Part shown: one piece after another, positions 6,296 to 15,520 of the stretch
How positions within the stretch are numbered: position 1 is the stretch's first letter
Layout of the letters: every line of letters begins with the position of its first letter
DNA from: Blastocatellia bacterium
Lineage (GTDB): Bacteria; Acidobacteriota; Blastocatellia; HR10; J050
DNA: 46,469 bases
Reading direction: 5' to 3'
Assembly (NCBI GenBank): GCA_025054955.1
Contig: JANWZE010000060.1
Location: 1-46,469 of the forward strand
Position numbers and translations under genes: made by a program
The notes under the pieces: model-generated
Databases searched by the model: none
Seen by the model: the letters and a program-made list of their open reading frames with translations, nothing else
What the model was told of the DNA's origin: nothing

Positions 6296-8864
6296 CCCAG
6301 TCCTCCTCAGTCAGTTGCGGGACGAACTCGCGCTCGATCATGATACCCTGATCGGCATGATAGGAAAGCCCTGTCTGTCGTTCGTCGTCAGGCCACCGAA
6401 TGCTGCCGTCACAGAGCAATCGCCCTACGGCGGTAGGTTGTGAAACGTGATTGGTCAGCCAGCCAGGCCGCTTCATCAGGGCAGTCTTGACAACGAACCA
6501 CGGCACGCGGACCAGATTGCGGTGTATGGCTTTTGCCGTCTCGAAGTTCCAGTCGCGGTCATGCGCCGTGACCGTTGTGCCATCAAGTAGGCAAAGACGC
6601 GCTGAGTGCAAGTCGAGTGTTGTAATCTCCGTCGCTAAGAGTAGTTGGGCCATCGGATAGGTACTGTAGCGAGTTTGGACGTCTTCTTCGTCCGAGAGTG
6701 CCGGGTTGAACCAAATGTTTGTGGCCGACAACGCGAAACGTTCGAGCTTATGTTTGTGTTTTTCGAGTTGCTCGCGCAGTTCCCGCCAGCCTTGAGGTTC
6801 ATCAGCGGATGGCTCGGCATACGTTGCTTCCAGGATCGCGCGAATATCGGTGGGCAGCGTGATGGTGTTGCGGGCTCGCCACTGTTGGAGAGAACGCAAG
6901 AGCACGTAGGGCGCATACACTTTGGCGCCCTTGCCCAGCGCAGCGCGAAGCTCTTTCTCTGTTGCACTCTCCAATTGGTCGTTGTTCATCGGTACGTCGC
7001 GAATCCAAATCTCCGGCCGCCCAGGCCGGTTTGGCCGGTCGTGTCGCCAGAGCCGTCCAAGACGCTGGAGCAGCATATCGGTTGGAGCGAGATCGGTAAT
7101 GAGTAGATCAGCGTCTATGTCCACGCTTTGCTCAGCCACCTGTGTGGCGACCAGCACGCAACCGGCAGGCCGTTTGGTTGAGTTTTTGCCCAAAGCCTCC
7201 ATCCACTTCGCCTCGAGTTCTTCGCGGCGGAAGAGTGGGAACCGCGCGTGCAGGAGCCCAATTGGCGGTCCGCCCTCGCAATTGGTGGCCATCAGGCGGC
7301 GGTAGGTTTCTTGCGCCTCATCCACGGTGTTGCGAATCCACAAGACGCATTGGCCCTGCCGGGCGCGATCCAGGCAATCAGCAAGCATCGAATCCGGGTC
7401 ATCGAATCTCACAGAGACAATTTTTGCCGGTGGCGGTTTACACGGGACTTGGATCGGTGAGGTTCCGGCAGCGGAAAGCAGTGGGTAGGAATCGCTCAAC
7501 GGTTGGTCTTGGTCCACCTGAAGCAGTTGGCGGCGGCGTGCCTTGGTGAGCGTGGCCGACAGCACGATGACCGTGCAATATAGTTCCCGCAGCCGCTTCA
7601 CCAGCGCGTCAATCAGCGTGCCGGTGTAAAGGTCGTAAGAGTGGACTTCGTCGAGGATCACGACTTTACCGGCCAGCCCGAATTGGCGCACGAAGAAATG
7701 CTTTGCCGCCACGATGCCGAGTAATGCTTGGTCAATCGTGCCGACGCCAAAGGGCGCCAGCAGCGCGCGCTTCGCTGATGCAAACCAAGACCGGCCTGCC
7801 TGTACGTGTTTCTGCGCCTCATCATCCGCTTCGCTCGTTGGGCGGAGCTCCAGCGGCTGTTCTGCTTGTACTAACCAGGAGGTGCTGTGCGCCAGACGCA
7901 CATGTGGTGTATCGGCGCAAATGCGTTGTACAAAGGGTTCCACGCGCAGGTAAATCCGGTTGCTGGTGACTTGCGTGGGTAGTGCAAAGTAGATACCGCT
8001 CGCTTTCCCCGACGCCAGGAGTTGATACGCCGCCGCCAACGCCGCCTCGGTCTTTCCGCAGCCCATCGGTCCTTCGATCACATACACGCCCGGCTCGCGA
8101 ATGGTCTTGATTGCTGCGTTCTGCAAACTGTTGGGTTTATACGATGGGAACAGGTCCTCGAACTCCAGATCATTTCCACGCAGGTGAGGGACGCGCCAGC
8201 CAATCGCTGCCAATGCGGCCTGTGCTCGGCGTCTTCGCTCGCATGGGTCTCCATTCGCCTCCTGCGGGAAATGGGTTTCATTCGAACCAATCCAATCGGC
8301 CACTGTAATCAGTCCGGCCAAGCACCACAGTGCCGCCTCATCAGCCGGCTTAATGGGGAGGTCGCCGAAGGTGCAGATGAGCTCTGCTGCAAGCCGTTGC
8401 CGCTCTTCTTCCCACGGCTCGCAGACCTGAACGCGCTCGCCTTTGATCTGCCCATGGTGCGCGCCGACGACGGCCGCCAAGCGGTGAAGGTGAGAGCTGC
8501 TGAGCATCTGTTGCACGGTAAACTGGCTGATCTTTGCATGGTCTGTCTCTCGCACATGCCAGCATTCTTGCAACGCACGCTCTGCCAAACCGTGTTGCAC
8601 CAACCACGCTTTGCATTTCTGCTGAAATCCTGGCGACACCTTGCCGATGTCATGCAGAGCAGCGAGTGTGGCAGCGCCGGCCTGGTGTAGCGTTTTCACT
8701 TGCGCTGGTAGTAATTCCAGCAACGCTTCCGCAACGCAGCCAACATTCAGGCAGTGATCACGGACGTTAATACCGGGACGGCCATCCGCAGTCGTTTTCG
8801 CCCAGCATTGCTCATGGTTGATGTTAACGCTATCGGTTATCTTTGGTTTGTGAGGCGCCGGCAT
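6279..8864 (-). CDS. cas3: CRISPR-associated nuclease-helicase Cas3
   Basis: 861 residues: N-terminal HD nuclease plus superfamily 2 helicase, the enzyme that degrades target DNA after Cascade binding. The HD domain has His71-Asp72 in HDIGK and further His in VGAHHGQIKG. Helicase motifs follow in order: Walker A GPMGCGKT (265-272), DEVH (405-408), SATLT (436-440), and later EQSVDID and QRLGRLWRH. All key residues look intact. It is the first gene of the cas operon; GGAG lies just before the ATG at 8864. No clear promoter hexamers could be assigned in the 146 bp before tRNA-Asp. Confidence 0.96.
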   Translation of the reverse strand: MPAPHKPKITDSVNINHEQCWAKTTADGRPGINVRDHCLNVGCVAEALLELLPAQVKTLHQAGAATLAALHDIGKVSPGFQQKCKAWLVQHGLAERALQECWHVRETDHAKISQFTVQQMLSSSHLHRLAAVVGAHHGQIKGERVQVCEPWEEERQRLAAELICTFGDLPIKPADEAALWCLAGLITVADWIGSNETHFPQEANGDPCERRRRAQAALAAIGWRVPHLRGNDLEFEDLFPSYKPNSLQNAAIKTIREPGVYVIEGPMGCGKTEAALAAAYQLLASGKASGIYFALPTQVTSNRIYLRVEPFVQRICADTPHVRLAHSTSWLVQAEQPLELRPTSEADDEAQKHVQAGRSWFASAKRALLAPFGVGTIDQALLGIVAAKHFFVRQFGLAGKVVILDEVHSYDLYTGTLIDALVKRLRELYCTVIVLSATLTKARRRQLLQVDQDQPLSDSYPLLSAAGTSPIQVPCKPPPAKIVSVRFDDPDSMLADCLDRARQGQCVLWIRNTVDEAQETYRRLMATNCEGGPPIGLLHARFPLFRREELEAKWMEALGKNSTKRPAGCVLVATQVAEQSVDIDADLLITDLAPTDMLLQRLGRLWRHDRPNRPGRPEIWIRDVPMNNDQLESATEKELRAALGKGAKVYAPYVLLRSLQQWRARNTITLPTDIRAILEATYAEPSADEPQGWRELREQLEKHKHKLERFALSATNIWFNPALSDEEDVQTRYSTYPMAQLLLATEITTLDLHSARLCLLDGTTVTAHDRDWNFETAKAIHRNLVRVPWFVVKTALMKRPGWLTNHVSQPTAVGRLLCDGSIRWPDDERQTGLSYHADQGIMIEREFVPQLTEEDWDESYD

Positions 8865-9010
8865 AAGCTCTCCAATGGTGTATGCCAGACACGGCCAATT
8901 CGCTCAAAACTGTGGACAAAGGGTGAATGGCGAGCTGGGAAGTCAGATCACCCGTGTCTCACATGCTGAAAACAGATGAGCTATTTGATGGTACTTGCCG
9001 TTTTTCGTGG

Positions 9011-9084
<74 letters not shown>

Positions 9085-9166
9085 ACCGATTCGTCACCAC
9101 ACGCGATGCGCTGTCGCTGCTTGCTCTCATCCAGAAAACTCAGCCGTCCCTATGCGAAACAGATGG

Positions 9167-9239
9167 TGGGCGCAGAAGGACTCGAACCTTCGACTTCTCG
9201 CGTGTAAGGCGAGCGTTCTAGCCGCTGAACTATGCGCCC
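9167..9239 (-). tRNA. tRNA-Val (TAC)
   Basis: A 73-nt cloverleaf on the minus strand with acceptor arms GGGCGCA/TGCGCCC and discriminator A. The anticodon loop CTTACAC gives anticodon TAC, and the T loop TTCGAGT is canonical. It lies 82 bp upstream of tRNA-Asp and is probably co-transcribed with it. Confidence 0.97.
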
Positions 9240-9318
9240 TGAGCGTCAACTGCTCATCACGTGGAGCCTGTGCTTCAAACAGCAAGATGGGCATTGTAGT
9301 GAGCGAGTTCCACGCCGT

Positions 9319-9565
9319 CAAGTGACAGAGATAGTCGTGATCGTCTCAATTGCGGGGCTTGAAAAGAAGAATCTGACTCGTTGCCAACAAGTGACGGAGA
9401 CAGTCGTGGTTGTTTCGATTGCGGGTCTGAGGGAAACAGAGATACTCGTGATCGTCTCAATTGTAGGGCTTGAAAAGAAGAATCTGGCTCGTTGCCGTCA
9501 CGTGACAGAAATAGTCGTGATCGTTTCAATCAGGGGGTTTGAAAAAAGAAGAAGAAATTTGGCTT
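9319..9565. repeat. Higher-order tandem repeat upstream of the TPR gene
   Basis: Four copies of a unit whose core reads AGTCGTGATCGTYTCAAT begin at 9333, 9402, 9444 and 9513. The spacings are 69, 42 and 69 bp, so a 111-bp block of two units has been duplicated. Copies 1 and 3 share the following segment GAAAAGAAGAATCTG almost exactly. The fourth copy contains the inverted repeat TTTCAA...TTTGAAA. The intervals are themselves conserved, so this is not an ordinary CRISPR. The block ends about 25 bp before the next gene. Confidence 0.85.
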
Positions 9566-9591
9566 GACCTGGACGTAGCGAAAGCTATACA

Positions 9592-10611
9592 ATGCCGAAC
9601 GTGAAGCGTGGAAAATTCCCTCAGCTTATTTTCCTCAAGCGCCATTGGTGTCTGATTGTGCTGTGGGTTGGCTCGTTGTTGCACATCACGCTGGCCCAAG
9701 GGACAGTGAGCATTCATGGGCAAATTTTTCTACCCACGGGGCAGCCCCTGCAAGAAATCACCCGGTTCATGCTGGCCAGTGAAGATGCACGGATCAGTTT
9801 TCAGTACCATTATACTGACTCCCAAGGTCGGTTCATCCTTCGTGGCCTCGGCGCATTGAAGCCATACACCATCACCATAGAGAGCGATGGCCGCCGTTAC
9901 GGAACGACTACGGTCAACTTCTTTGCCCAGCACCGGGGATATGTTCCGATCACTCTGCGTCCCATCGAGAACAAGCCGGAACCCCCGCCGGAAGCGGTCT
10001 CAGCTCGCCGGCTGGCACATCCGCCAGCGAAGAAAGCCCTCAAGCTTTACCAAGAGGCTATGCAACAAATCCAGGAAGGGAATGCCAAGTCGGCTGAAGA
10101 AAAATTGCGCCGAGCGATTGAAGTGGACCCTGAATTTGTGGACGCATATAACGAGCTGGCGGTCCTGCAGATGGGAAAGAAGGAGTACGCAGCGGCTGTG
10201 ACGCTGTTGCGCCAGGCGCTAGAGAAAGAACCAGAGGCGCTGCATCCGCTGCTGAACCTGGGCATCAGCTTAAACTATTTGGCTCAGCATCAAGAGGCCA
10301 TCAAGCCGCTCCGCCACGTCTTGCAGCAGAGTCCCGACTTCATTGTGGCTCACGTGCACTTGGGCATCGCGCTCCTGGAAACTGATCAAGCAACAGAAGC
10401 TGAGTCGCACTTAGTCCGTGGTAAAGATGCTCGTGGTCTTGAGCAAGCTCTGGCCTATCTCTATTTGGGAAAGCTCTATGCCCAAGTGGGTAATGTCCCC
10501 GAAGCCGTCGCTGCTTGGAAGAGCTATCTGCAGATAGACCCGAACTCGCCCAATGCCGAGCGCATTCGTGCGCTCCTGGCTCAGCTTGGTCATCCGGTGG
10601 ACAAACGCTAG
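9592..10611 (+). CDS. Secreted TPR protein with carboxypeptidase-regulatory-like domain
   Basis: 339 residues. A basic N-terminus and hydrophobic stretch (about residues 16-36, ending in LAQG) look like a signal peptide. A beta-sandwich domain resembling carboxypeptidase regulatory-like domains follows (about 38-110, with VSIHGQIFLPTGQPL and TDSQGRFILRGL). Tetratricopeptide repeats occupy about 145-330 (AKSAEEKLRRAIEVDPEFVD, YAAAVTLLRQALEKEPE, HQEAIKPLRHVLQQSPDF). The combination is common in Acidobacteriota and suggests a periplasmic scaffold; the partner is unknown. No strong Shine-Dalgarno precedes the ATG at 9592, and a GTG at 9601 is an alternative start. Confidence 0.85.
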   Translation: MPNVKRGKFPQLIFLKRHWCLIVLWVGSLLHITLAQGTVSIHGQIFLPTGQPLQEITRFMLASEDARISFQYHYTDSQGRFILRGLGALKPYTITIESDGRRYGTTTVNFFAQHRGYVPITLRPIENKPEPPPEAVSARRLAHPPAKKALKLYQEAMQQIQEGNAKSAEEKLRRAIEVDPEFVDAYNELAVLQMGKKEYAAAVTLLRQALEKEPEALHPLLNLGISLNYLAQHQEAIKPLRHVLQQSPDFIVAHVHLGIALLETDQATEAESHLVRGKDARGLEQALAYLYLGKLYAQVGNVPEAVAAWKSYLQIDPNSPNAERIRALLAQLGHPVDKR

Positions 10612-10620
10612 CGGCCGAAA

Positions 10621-10640
10621 CTACGCTTTTGAAGGCGTAG
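10621..10640. terminator. Short hairpin between convergent genes
   Basis: CTACGC and GCGTAG form a 6-bp stem with an 8-nt loop between the ends of the TPR gene and the oppositely oriented PIN-domain gene. There is no T-tract, so termination is inferred from position only. Confidence 0.35.
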
Positions 10641-10678
10641 CAAGCCCTACCAATGGGTGAGCCTAAACTGAGCACCCG

Positions 10679-11155
10679 TCAGTCTTCTTGACGATGGCGG
10701 TCTAAAAGTGCTTGAAGCAGGTGGGGAGCGGCGCGAAAACTTGTCTGCCGAAGAAGCTCAACGGCTCTCACAAAATCAATGAGCCCGCGCGCGGCCGCGT
10801 AGTCGAGTAATCCGATGGTTCCGGTGACAGCAAGACCACGTTGCTTGGCTGTCTGTCGCCCCCTGCCTTCATCAATAAGAATGAGGTCCGCCTGCATTTG
10901 TTCTGCTAACGTAATACCCTCGCGTTCGCCTGCATCCAAATGCGCTAATGCTGGATCAGTTGTCTCGACCCTCTGCACCATAAGCCACTCTGGAGAAGCG
11001 ATCCAGCGTTGGATTTTATCTGGTGCGGCTGGCGACTGTAGCTCATAGAGGACCGCCTCAGGAATCACGACACGACCAAACAATTCAGGCAAAATGTAGA
11101 TGTGGTCAATCAGGACAAGATAATTGATGGGCGTGGTGTTGGAAATGACGATCAT
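10679..11155 (-). CDS. PIN-like toxin, DUF3368 family
   Basis: 158 residues. The N-terminus IVISNTTPINYL is the DUF3368 form of the PIN nuclease fold, in which SNTTP replaces the usual DTS. Acidic residues expected near the active site are seen in LDAGEREGI and LILIDEGRGR. By family knowledge these are putative ribonuclease toxins. It overlaps the upstream UPF0175 gene by 4 nt (ATGA, 11152-11155), the usual antitoxin-toxin arrangement. Toxicity is inferred. Confidence 0.85.
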   Translation of the reverse strand: MIVISNTTPINYLVLIDHIYILPELFGRVVIPEAVLYELQSPAAPDKIQRWIASPEWLMVQRVETTDPALAHLDAGEREGITLAEQMQADLILIDEGRGRQTAKQRGLAVTGTIGLLDYAAARGLIDFVRAVELLRQTSFRAAPHLLQALLDRHRQED

Positions 11156-11418
11156 TGAGACAGCACTCGATCCAGCGCTTCCCGGTCTTGCTCTAAATCA
11201 GCCTCTGTATAGGGCAGGTAAGCGCCTCTCTCTTTCAAGAAGGCCTCCGTTTCCCAGTAGGAGAGGTTCAGCATCTGTTGGACTTGCCCTCTGGTGAGCA
11301 CACCCGATCGGTAACCCTCGACCGCAATGGCTTCCACCACGCGGCGCGGCAAGTCAGGCCACTGAGTTTCTAATTGGCGCATTATGTCTTCAGGTAATTC
11401 GATGGCAATGTTCGTCAT
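11152..11418 (-). CDS. UPF0175 family antitoxin-like protein
   Basis: 88 residues of the UPF0175 family, which usually precedes DUF3368 PIN genes. The pattern AIELPEDI, then VEAIAVEGYRSGVLTRGQVQQMLNLSYWETEAFLKERG, is characteristic and contains a helix-turn-helix-like segment, suggesting DNA binding and autoregulation. The overlap with the toxin gene supports a two-gene module. Confidence 0.88.
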   Translation of the reverse strand: MTNIAIELPEDIMRQLETQWPDLPRRVVEAIAVEGYRSGVLTRGQVQQMLNLSYWETEAFLKERGAYLPYTEADLEQDREALDRVLSQ

Positions 11419-11512
11419 ACTCCTCTACCAATCAGGCTTTCGATTCCATACTAACGATACCATATCACAGCGGCTTATGCACTCATAGAAATATTTCGCT
11501 GCTGAAAGAGGA

Positions 11513-11620
11513 GCTGGGAGAAGCTTGCTGCAAGCCTCTCCCCTTCGATGAATCAATCACTGTGAGAGTCAAAAAGTGACTGGCTGGGAGAAGCTTGTTG
11601 CAAGCCTCTCCCCTTCGATG
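11513..11620. repeat. Direct repeat of a 38-bp palindromic element
   Basis: Two nearly identical copies lie at 11513-11550 and 11583-11620, differing at one base in the loop. Each contains the inverted repeat GGAGAAGCTTG/CAAGCCTCTCC around a 3-bp centre. They sit downstream of the TonB receptor gene and upstream of the antitoxin gene. They look like REP-type elements and could also work as terminators. Confidence 0.75.
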
Positions 11621-11651
11621 GTGTAGCGCAAGTTGTCAACTTGCGCCACAC
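11621..11651. terminator. Long hairpin after the TonB receptor gene
   Basis: GTGTAGCGCAAGTTG and CAACTTGCGCCACAC form a 15-bp stem with one mismatch and a single central base. It lies 8 bp beyond the stop codon of the minus-strand receptor gene, so it may terminate that transcript. There is no clear T-tract, and it may instead be a dispersed palindromic repeat. Confidence 0.55.
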
Positions 11652-11659
11652 CAAGTCAA

Positions 11660-14600
11660 CTAGAAGTTCACCCGAATCCGGAACTGAATCATGCGTGGCC
11701 CCGGATCCTGGTTACCCAGATCATTGAAGAATTCAGTCGTGCGACCGAAATCAGTGGAGTCAATGCTGTGCGTAATGCCCGCCGCGGTCGGGCCGCCGAT
11801 CAAGAAGTTCTGGTAGTTAAACGCATTGAAAAATTCGGTCCAGAACTCAACATTGATCCGCTCGTTCACGCGCGTCTTCTTGATGATTGAGAGGTCAGGT
11901 TTAACGAAGCGCGGGCCCGTCAGGTAGATGTACGAGCCAAACTCACCCGGCGTCGTCGGCACATCCAGGATGGCTCGGTTCGAGCGTCCATCTGCCCCAA
12001 TCAGGTTCGATGGGACGAAGAAGATGTCGCGGGAGCCAGGATCCTTGCGCACCTTGATCAGCTTTCGCAGCTCCCGGATGGTCATGCCTCTCAAGATCAC
12101 ACCAGAATCAGACTGATTCACCGTCCAGCGACCACTGGTGAGCCTGAAGACGCGGCCCGACTGGATACGCACGACGCCGAGAAAATCCCAGCCCTCGATC
12201 AGCTTGTTGAAGGCAGCGTTCTCGGTGCTCCACTTGCGGCCCGGCCCGAACGGCAGCTCATACACCCAGTGCGTGACGAATGTATGCCGCAGGTCCCACG
12301 GTGATGGCCCTTTGTTCATCTTGGTGTTGCGCAGCGTATGGAAGCTCGAGAAGGAGCTGGCAGCATCGGCATATAGATCGGTGAGCGATTTGCTGAAGCT
12401 ATAATTCGCGTTCAACATCAATCCCTGGGCCATCCGCCGTCGCAATTCAAGCTGCAGGCCGTGATAGGTGGAGAACGACCCGTTGGTCAACATACCTACC
12501 GTGTTGTTGGCTCCGTCCGGGTTCACCTGGAAGAAGTTCGGCGGCAAGGGCCCGGCTGCATCGAAGCCTCGCGCTGCACATGCTGCCAGGCGGTTACCTG
12601 TCATCCGGCAAAGATACGTGGCCAGCCGAGCCAGCTCGTTAGCCAACCTTCCTGCTTGTCCCTGATCGAGCCAGGTAATGAAGGTACCACTGGCGAAGCC
12701 GGCTGCTGGAGACAGAGCCGCTTGTGAGCCTCGGGCGCCAAATGCGGCCTCGAAGATTGGCAGCGGCACTTGGCCAGGCAGACCCTGATTGGAGAAGTTC
12801 GCGCCACGGCCTTGCGCCCGACTGATGGCCAGGTTGTTCTGGGCGTTCCTGAATTCTTGCAAGAATCCGTTCTCGAAGATGTTCACCTCGTTGATATTGA
12901 ACGAGCGCCAGAGCTTCGTCCCGCGATTGCCCACATAGCGAGCTTCGACCACCATATCCTTGGTCAGCTCGCGCTGCCAACCAAACGACCACGACTGCAC
13001 GTAAGGCGTCCGGATGTTCGGGTCAAAAGCCAAGAAGCTGACGCCGCCGAATGTGAACGCCGATTGGGGCGTCGGGAAGCTGAAGCTGGTGGGGAACTGC
13101 CGGAACGCCGGCAGCCGGTCCCGCAACGATAATCCGCCCGCCGTGAAGTCCGATCCGCCCGTGAGTGTGATGGACTGTGTCAGACCGGGACTGCCTCCGG
13201 CAAAGTCGGCGAAGTGCGCCAAACCTTCGCGCGTATACGCGATCGAATAACCACCTCGCAATACCGATTGGCCTTGCCCACCAAACAAGAACCTCAGGAC
13301 GGGATTCTCCACCCGTGGATTCCAGGCCAGGCCGAAGCTCGGCGCCGGGTTGACGAAGTCGCGTTTGTAGACGTTCTTCGAGCGCAAATAAATCTGCGGA
13401 TTCGTGACGCCCGCTAGGACGCCTGGCCGGAACAGATTGCCCACACCCGAGACGCCCCACAAATCCTGGAACGTAGGACTGGTGAAGATGTCATTCTGGT
13501 TGTACACCGCTCCCTGGAATTGCCAGCGCAGTCCGTAGTTGAGCGTCAAGCTCGGCGTGGCGCGCCAGGAGTCCGTGAAGTATAGCCCGAACTCGTTCTG
13601 CCGCGCACGCCGCACAAGCGGTGCCAGGTTGACATATTGCTTGGAGTTCTCGTCCACATTGCGGGTGCCGGAAATCGAAGAAATTCGCCCAGTCAGCAAC
13701 GCATAAAGCGCCCGAGCATTAGCCAGGTCTGTTGTGCTGATGTTCGGCAAGTTTGTGGCACTCAACGGTGTGGCCACTGGATCACCGCCGATCACCCCGA
13801 ATGACACCGTAGGAACACCGGCACCGAGGAATGAATTATCGAGCCAGCTCACAATGGTGGCCGCTCCGCCAAAGTTCCAGGTGTGCTTGCCGCGCACCAC
13901 GCTCAGGTTATCCTGGATGCTATAGGCCGGCGTGTTCCGGCTTGAGGGGAGCGACCGGGAAGTACCAGCCAGTCCGGGCCGCGCATGCAGGCTCTGCAGG
14001 TCCAGTGGCCAGAGGATGCGCAAGCCTGCCGGGTAGATCTCCGCACCTGACTCAGGGAAGAATTGTACCGGAGCCCCCTGCAAGCCAAAGCGGAATTCAT
14101 TAGCAATACTGGGCGTCACTGCCCATTGTAAAGCCGTCGTTACCGAGAAGCGGTTTGAGTATTGACCAGCTGGCTTACCGAGGCCTGGGAAGGTCGGGTC
14201 CATGTTATTAAGTGTGTCGGGGAAGGACGAGAAGTAGTTGTAATGCCATGTGCCATACCACCTTACCTTGTCGGTGATATGATAATCCATCCGCAACGTT
14301 GGGAAGCGCCGCAACTGATTGCTAGGGGCCTCAAACCGGTAACGCTGGCGGAATAAATCAAAGGCGCTGATTGCCCCGCGCCCTCGTGCGCCGTTGATTT
14401 CCCCTAGCATGCTGGCCACAGTTGGGTCAATAGTGCTGGGGAAGCCCGCTGCGCCAGCAATCTGGAGCAAGTTGGCCGTGCGCTCGGCCCCATCGGTCCC
14501 GCGATAGCGGAAGATACCGGTAGCGGCTTCAGGCGTCAGGATCAAGTTCTCCCGTGGACGTGACTCTGGCAAACGAAATTCTTCATAGTTGAAGAAGAAG

Positions 14601-15520
14601 AAGATCTTGTCCTTCCAGATCGGTCCGCCGACATTGCCGCCAAATACGTTGAGCAGGTTTCGGGGTCGGCGCAGGCCGCGTGCGTTGTTGAACCAGGTGT
14701 TGGCATTGAGCGCGTCATTGCGATGATCCCAGAACAGAGTGCCGCGCCAGTCATTTGTACCCCGACGGGTGACGAACTGAATCTGAACCGCTCCTTCACC
14801 GGCGGCATCGGCGCCGGCTGTTGCCGTCGTTACCGTGACCTCTTCAACGGCATCTAGTCGCGGGCGGATGAGCGTGAACATGCCGCCGCCAAAGGCGCTT
14901 TTGAGCAGGTTATCCTGGACATTGACGCCGTCCATCGAGATGTTGATCGCGCCTTTGGGTAAGCCAAGGAACGTGCTTTGACGAGCCGTGCCGCCCTGTT
15001 GAGCGCCCGGCATCAACATCACGAAGTCGAGCGTATCACGGTTATTCAACGGTAAGCCCCGAATGATGTCACCGCGCACGGTCGTCTCAATCGTGGTTGA
15101 GCTTCGCTCTAAAATCGCAGCCCCCTCAGTGACTTCGACAATTTCGGTCACTTCTCCCACTTCGAGTGTGACGGTCACATTAGTCGTGCGTGCAGCATCC
15201 ACTTTCAGACCTGAGTAGACGCCGGTGCGAAAGCCCGGCATGCTCACCGTGATTTTGTAAGTGCCCGCCTGGAGGTTCAAAAAGACGAACCCACCATCGG
15301 GATCCGATTGCCTTGTCTGTGTAGCACCGGTAGCTTCATCTTCTAATTTCACGTTAGCACCGGCAATAACAGCTCCTGCCGGGTCCTGCACGGTGCCGAC
15401 GATCTGGCCAACAGGACGAACCTGAGCCCAAGCGACCGGCGCCCACACCAACATGATCAAGACCGCAACGAGTTTGAATGCGGTCCCGGGTTTAAACACC
15501 ACTGATGTGAGTTGCCTCAT
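11660..15520 (-). CDS. TonB-dependent receptor, Oar-like, with carboxypeptidase-regulatory domain
   Basis: 1286 residues from the ATG at 15520, chosen for its strong Shine-Dalgarno (AAAGGAG) and the signal peptide that follows (about residues 1-33, ending VAWAQ); the frame is open further upstream but without a comparable start. Next comes a carboxypeptidase-regulatory-like domain (GQIVGTVQDPAGAVIAGANV), a plug domain (RGLPLNNRDTLDFVMLMPGA), and a large beta-barrel ending RIRVNF with C-terminal Phe. This architecture is typical of Acidobacteriota and Myxococcota Oar-like outer-membrane proteins. The substrate is unknown; no transporter or glycoside hydrolase lies beside it. Confidence 0.92.
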   Translation of the reverse strand: MRQLTSVVFKPGTAFKLVAVLIMLVWAPVAWAQVRPVGQIVGTVQDPAGAVIAGANVKLEDEATGATQTRQSDPDGGFVFLNLQAGTYKITVSMPGFRTGVYSGLKVDAARTTNVTVTLEVGEVTEIVEVTEGAAILERSSTTIETTVRGDIIRGLPLNNRDTLDFVMLMPGAQQGGTARQSTFLGLPKGAINISMDGVNVQDNLLKSAFGGGMFTLIRPRLDAVEEVTVTTATAGADAAGEGAVQIQFVTRRGTNDWRGTLFWDHRNDALNANTWFNNARGLRRPRNLLNVFGGNVGGPIWKDKIFFFFNYEEFRLPESRPRENLILTPEAATGIFRYRGTDGAERTANLLQIAGAAGFPSTIDPTVASMLGEINGARGRGAISAFDLFRQRYRFEAPSNQLRRFPTLRMDYHITDKVRWYGTWHYNYFSSFPDTLNNMDPTFPGLGKPAGQYSNRFSVTTALQWAVTPSIANEFRFGLQGAPVQFFPESGAEIYPAGLRILWPLDLQSLHARPGLAGTSRSLPSSRNTPAYSIQDNLSVVRGKHTWNFGGAATIVSWLDNSFLGAGVPTVSFGVIGGDPVATPLSATNLPNISTTDLANARALYALLTGRISSISGTRNVDENSKQYVNLAPLVRRARQNEFGLYFTDSWRATPSLTLNYGLRWQFQGAVYNQNDIFTSPTFQDLWGVSGVGNLFRPGVLAGVTNPQIYLRSKNVYKRDFVNPAPSFGLAWNPRVENPVLRFLFGGQGQSVLRGGYSIAYTREGLAHFADFAGGSPGLTQSITLTGGSDFTAGGLSLRDRLPAFRQFPTSFSFPTPQSAFTFGGVSFLAFDPNIRTPYVQSWSFGWQRELTKDMVVEARYVGNRGTKLWRSFNINEVNIFENGFLQEFRNAQNNLAISRAQGRGANFSNQGLPGQVPLPIFEAAFGARGSQAALSPAAGFASGTFITWLDQGQAGRLANELARLATYLCRMTGNRLAACAARGFDAAGPLPPNFFQVNPDGANNTVGMLTNGSFSTYHGLQLELRRRMAQGLMLNANYSFSKSLTDLYADAASSFSSFHTLRNTKMNKGPSPWDLRHTFVTHWVYELPFGPGRKWSTENAAFNKLIEGWDFLGVVRIQSGRVFRLTSGRWTVNQSDSGVILRGMTIRELRKLIKVRKDPGSRDIFFVPSNLIGADGRSNRAILDVPTTPGEFGSYIYLTGPRFVKPDLSIIKKTRVNERINVEFWTEFFNAFNYQNFLIGGPTAAGITHSIDSTDFGRTTEFFNDLGNQDPGPRMIQFRIRVNF

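Noticed and set aside
9319-9565. Possible second CRISPR array with GTTTCAAT-type repeats
   Set aside because: The intervals between cores are themselves conserved and spacing is 69/42/69, so there are no unique spacers; it is a tandem repeat.
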